From contig NZ_JAUGQQ010000001.1 of assembly GCF_030410135.1 (NCBI RefSeq), positions 667,084 through 731,083 of the forward strand: a stretch of 64,000 nucleotides of DNA, given 5' to 3'. Source of the DNA: Aequorivita aurantiaca. Its GTDB lineage: Bacteria > Bacteroidota > Bacteroidia > Flavobacteriales > Flavobacteriaceae. Positions 62,466 through 64,000 of the stretch are shown here, one piece after another. Numbering within the stretch: the stretch's first letter is position 1; each line of letters opens with the position of its first letter. The position numbers and the translations under genes are program-made. Below the pieces are notes generated by a model that saw nothing but the letters and a program-made list of their open reading frames with translations, made no database searches and was not told the DNA's origin.

Positions 62466-64000
62466 ATGAAAAAATTATTACTTCTATTTCTTATCATATT
62501 TCCTCTTTTTGTTTTTTCACAACCCGTACAATTATTTCAGCAGTTTAATGGAAGATATGATTTTACAGCCGTTGGAAATACCCTGAATGCACAGCCCAAT
62601 TTTAACGGATATTGTGGCCAGATGCTACAAAGCAGTGCCAATTTGGCCCTGAGCCCCGGACAAAATTTTGTTTCTGCACATCTTTATTGGGGTTCTATTG
62701 GCACGGGCGATTTTGATGTTGCCATAAATGGAAGCCCTATTAGTGCACAACGAATTTTTAGCCATACATTTAATTCACAGCCCTATTTTTCTGCATATGC
62801 AGATGTAACCGCTTTGGTTGGCGCTACGGGTAATGGAACTTACACTTTTTCTGACATGGACGTTCAGGCATTACTTCCTGGCTATTGCGGAACTAATTTT
62901 GGAGGTTGGGCCATATATGTTATTTATGAAGACGCCTCGCTGCGACTCAATCAAATTAGTTTGTTTGATGGGTTGGAAAGTGTATCCGCCAATAATAATA
63001 ACTTGAGCATTACCTTGACCAATATTGATGTAAGTTCTGATGTACTCTCCAAAATCGGTTTTTTGGCTTGGGAAGGGGAAGCCGAAATCGCCAATGGGGA
63101 GAGTTTATTTATTAATGGCAATTTAATATCAAATGCCTTGAATCCCGCCAACAATGCTTTTAATGGGACCAATTCCTATCCACCTCCCGGAAATGCACAG
63201 AACTATAACATGGATTTGGATTTCTATAGTTTAACAGGAATTGTTGCTCAGGGAGATCAAACCATTCTTATTGAATTGGAATCATTGCAGGATTTCATCA
63301 TGGTAAACAATATCATTACCAGTGTAAATTCGGAACTTCCCGATGCTACCATTGAAATTGATGATCTCGGAGTACTATGCCAAAATAATGATATAGATGT
63401 AGAATATACTGTCTATAATGTCAACAGTACTAATGAATTGCCAGCCAATACCCCCATTGCTTTTTATGCAGATGCCGTATTGATCGGCCAGACTGTTACC
63501 AACAATATTATTCCAATAGGAGGTTCTGAAAGCGGAACTATAACGCTGAACATCCCAATTGCTACTCCCAACAATTTTAATTTACGAGCGGTTGTTGATG
63601 ATATTGGTAACGGAACTGGTATTGTAGCAGAAACTAATGAATCCAATAATGAATTTATTTTTCCTGTAGATCTCAGCACCGCTGGAATTCTTCTGAATCC
63701 AGGCCCCGCGTGTCTGGGACGTCCAGTAATTTTGGACTCTGGTGTAACCGATCCACCTTTCAATATTCAATGGTTTAGAAATGGAATTGCCATTCCTGGA
63801 GCAACAAACCCAACGCTGGTAGTTACTACCGATGGAATTTATTCTGTTGAAGCAGTAGACGGAATTTGTAGAGTTGATAGTAATTCTGTTGTAATAACTT
63901 TTAGGCCCCAGCCCATCGCCAACCCACCCGTTGATCTTTTCCAGTGCGACTACGGCACTACGTCCGGGGTCTTCGACCTCCGTGACAACGACGCCAATAT
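62466..64000 (+). CDS. Large secreted repeat protein, probable T9SS cargo (3' truncated)
   Basis: A single open frame runs from ATG 62466 to the window end: 511 codons with no stop, after which the gene continues. A signal peptide (KKLLLLFLIIFPLFVFSQ) is followed by a first domain (about 20-260) with GGWAIYVIYEDASL and GFLAWEGEAEI motifs, then repeating units rich in Asn, Thr and Val: CARDB-like PANTPIAFYADAVLIGQT and an Ig-like 'PPFNIQWFRNGIAIPGATNPTL'. The last 30 codons begin a different unit, PIANPPVDLFQCDYGTTSG, as found in repeats of giant Bacteroidota surface proteins with C-terminal T9SS sorting signals. Its export would need SprA, encoded in this window. The sorting signal is outside, so that is inferred. 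Confidence 0.82.
   Translation, partial: MKKLLLLFLIIFPLFVFSQPVQLFQQFNGRYDFTAVGNTLNAQPNFNGYCGQMLQSSANLALSPGQNFVSAHLYWGSIGTGDFDVAINGSPISAQRIFSHTFNSQPYFSAYADVTALVGATGNGTYTFSDMDVQALLPGYCGTNFGGWAIYVIYEDASLRLNQISLFDGLESVSANNNNLSITLTNIDVSSDVLSKIGFLAWEGEAEIANGESLFINGNLISNALNPANNAFNGTNSYPPPGNAQNYNMDLDFYSLTGIVAQGDQTILIELESLQDFIMVNNIITSVNSELPDATIEIDDLGVLCQNNDIDVEYTVYNVNSTNELPANTPIAFYADAVLIGQTVTNNIIPIGGSESGTITLNIPIATPNNFNLRAVVDDIGNGTGIVAETNESNNEFIFPVDLSTAGILLNPGPACLGRPVILDSGVTDPPFNIQWFRNGIAIPGATNPTLVVTTDGIYSVEAVDGICRVDSNSVVITFRPQPIANPPVDLFQCDYGTTSGVFDLRDNDAN

Overview
The window looks like chromosomal core DNA from a member of the Flavobacteriaceae (Bacteroidota). The evidence is the alternative complex III (ActA-F) operon followed by cytochrome oxidase genes, the block ruvA-sprA-gcvH-vanZ-tonB-remB (SprA is the type IX secretion translocon; SprA and RemB are gliding-motility proteins), AT-rich DNA, almost no Shine-Dalgarno sequences, and many promoters with the Bacteroidota -7 motif TAnnTTTG. 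The species cannot be named from the sequence alone. I see no rRNA, tRNA, CRISPR array, insertion sequence or prophage. No stretch longer than 300 bases lacks a gene; the longest are 25691-25987 and 13673-13894.

Layout. 1-5125: the tail of a biosynthetic-looking cluster (FAD-dependent retinol-reductase-like oxidoreductase cut by the window edge, JmjC-like cupin, C45 acyltransferase lipoprotein, phenylacetate-CoA-ligase-like adenylating enzyme). 5145-5966: a universal stress protein on the minus strand. 6120-10640: rimP-nusA-infB, preceded by a terminator-like hairpin lying between promoter and first gene. 10773-13672: a DUF5916 outer-membrane protein and a SPOR protein, convergent. 13895-25690: actABCDEF-coxB-coxA, an electron path from quinol to oxygen. 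25691-25987: a candidate small RNA with its own promoter and terminator. 25988-31059: ruvB, queG, malic enzyme, ruvA. 31063-42911: sprA, gcvH, vanZ-like, two TonB proteins and remB. 42955-43938: a metallo-beta-lactamase-fold hydrolase, minus strand. 44058-49577: cyoE, two subunit III genes, subunit IV, a cysteine-less SCO-like protein, SCO, DUF420 and a small CxxC membrane protein, which complete and assemble the oxidase whose subunits I and II lie 20 kb upstream. 49714-56898: a MacAB-TolC-like efflux operon with two permeases and two adaptors. 56898-57557: tsaB. 57567-62390 (minus): a secreted protein of unknown function, MscS channel, DUF255 protein and Nfu-type Fe-S scaffold. 62466-64000: the first 511 codons of a large secreted protein running off the right edge.

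How the parts work together. Two respiratory gene sets 20 kb apart jointly make one ACIII-cytochrome oxidase chain. SprA would export large surface proteins such as the one starting at 62466. The TonB-like proteins and RemB sit beside it and share one periplasmic domain.

No clearly foreign or defence island is present. The most unusual items are the rimP leader hairpin, the candidate small RNA after coxA, the run of three TonB-type domains ending in an outer-membrane barrel protein, the helix-hairpin-helix tail on ActC, the terminator-like hairpin inside tsaB, and the truncated cluster at the left edge.
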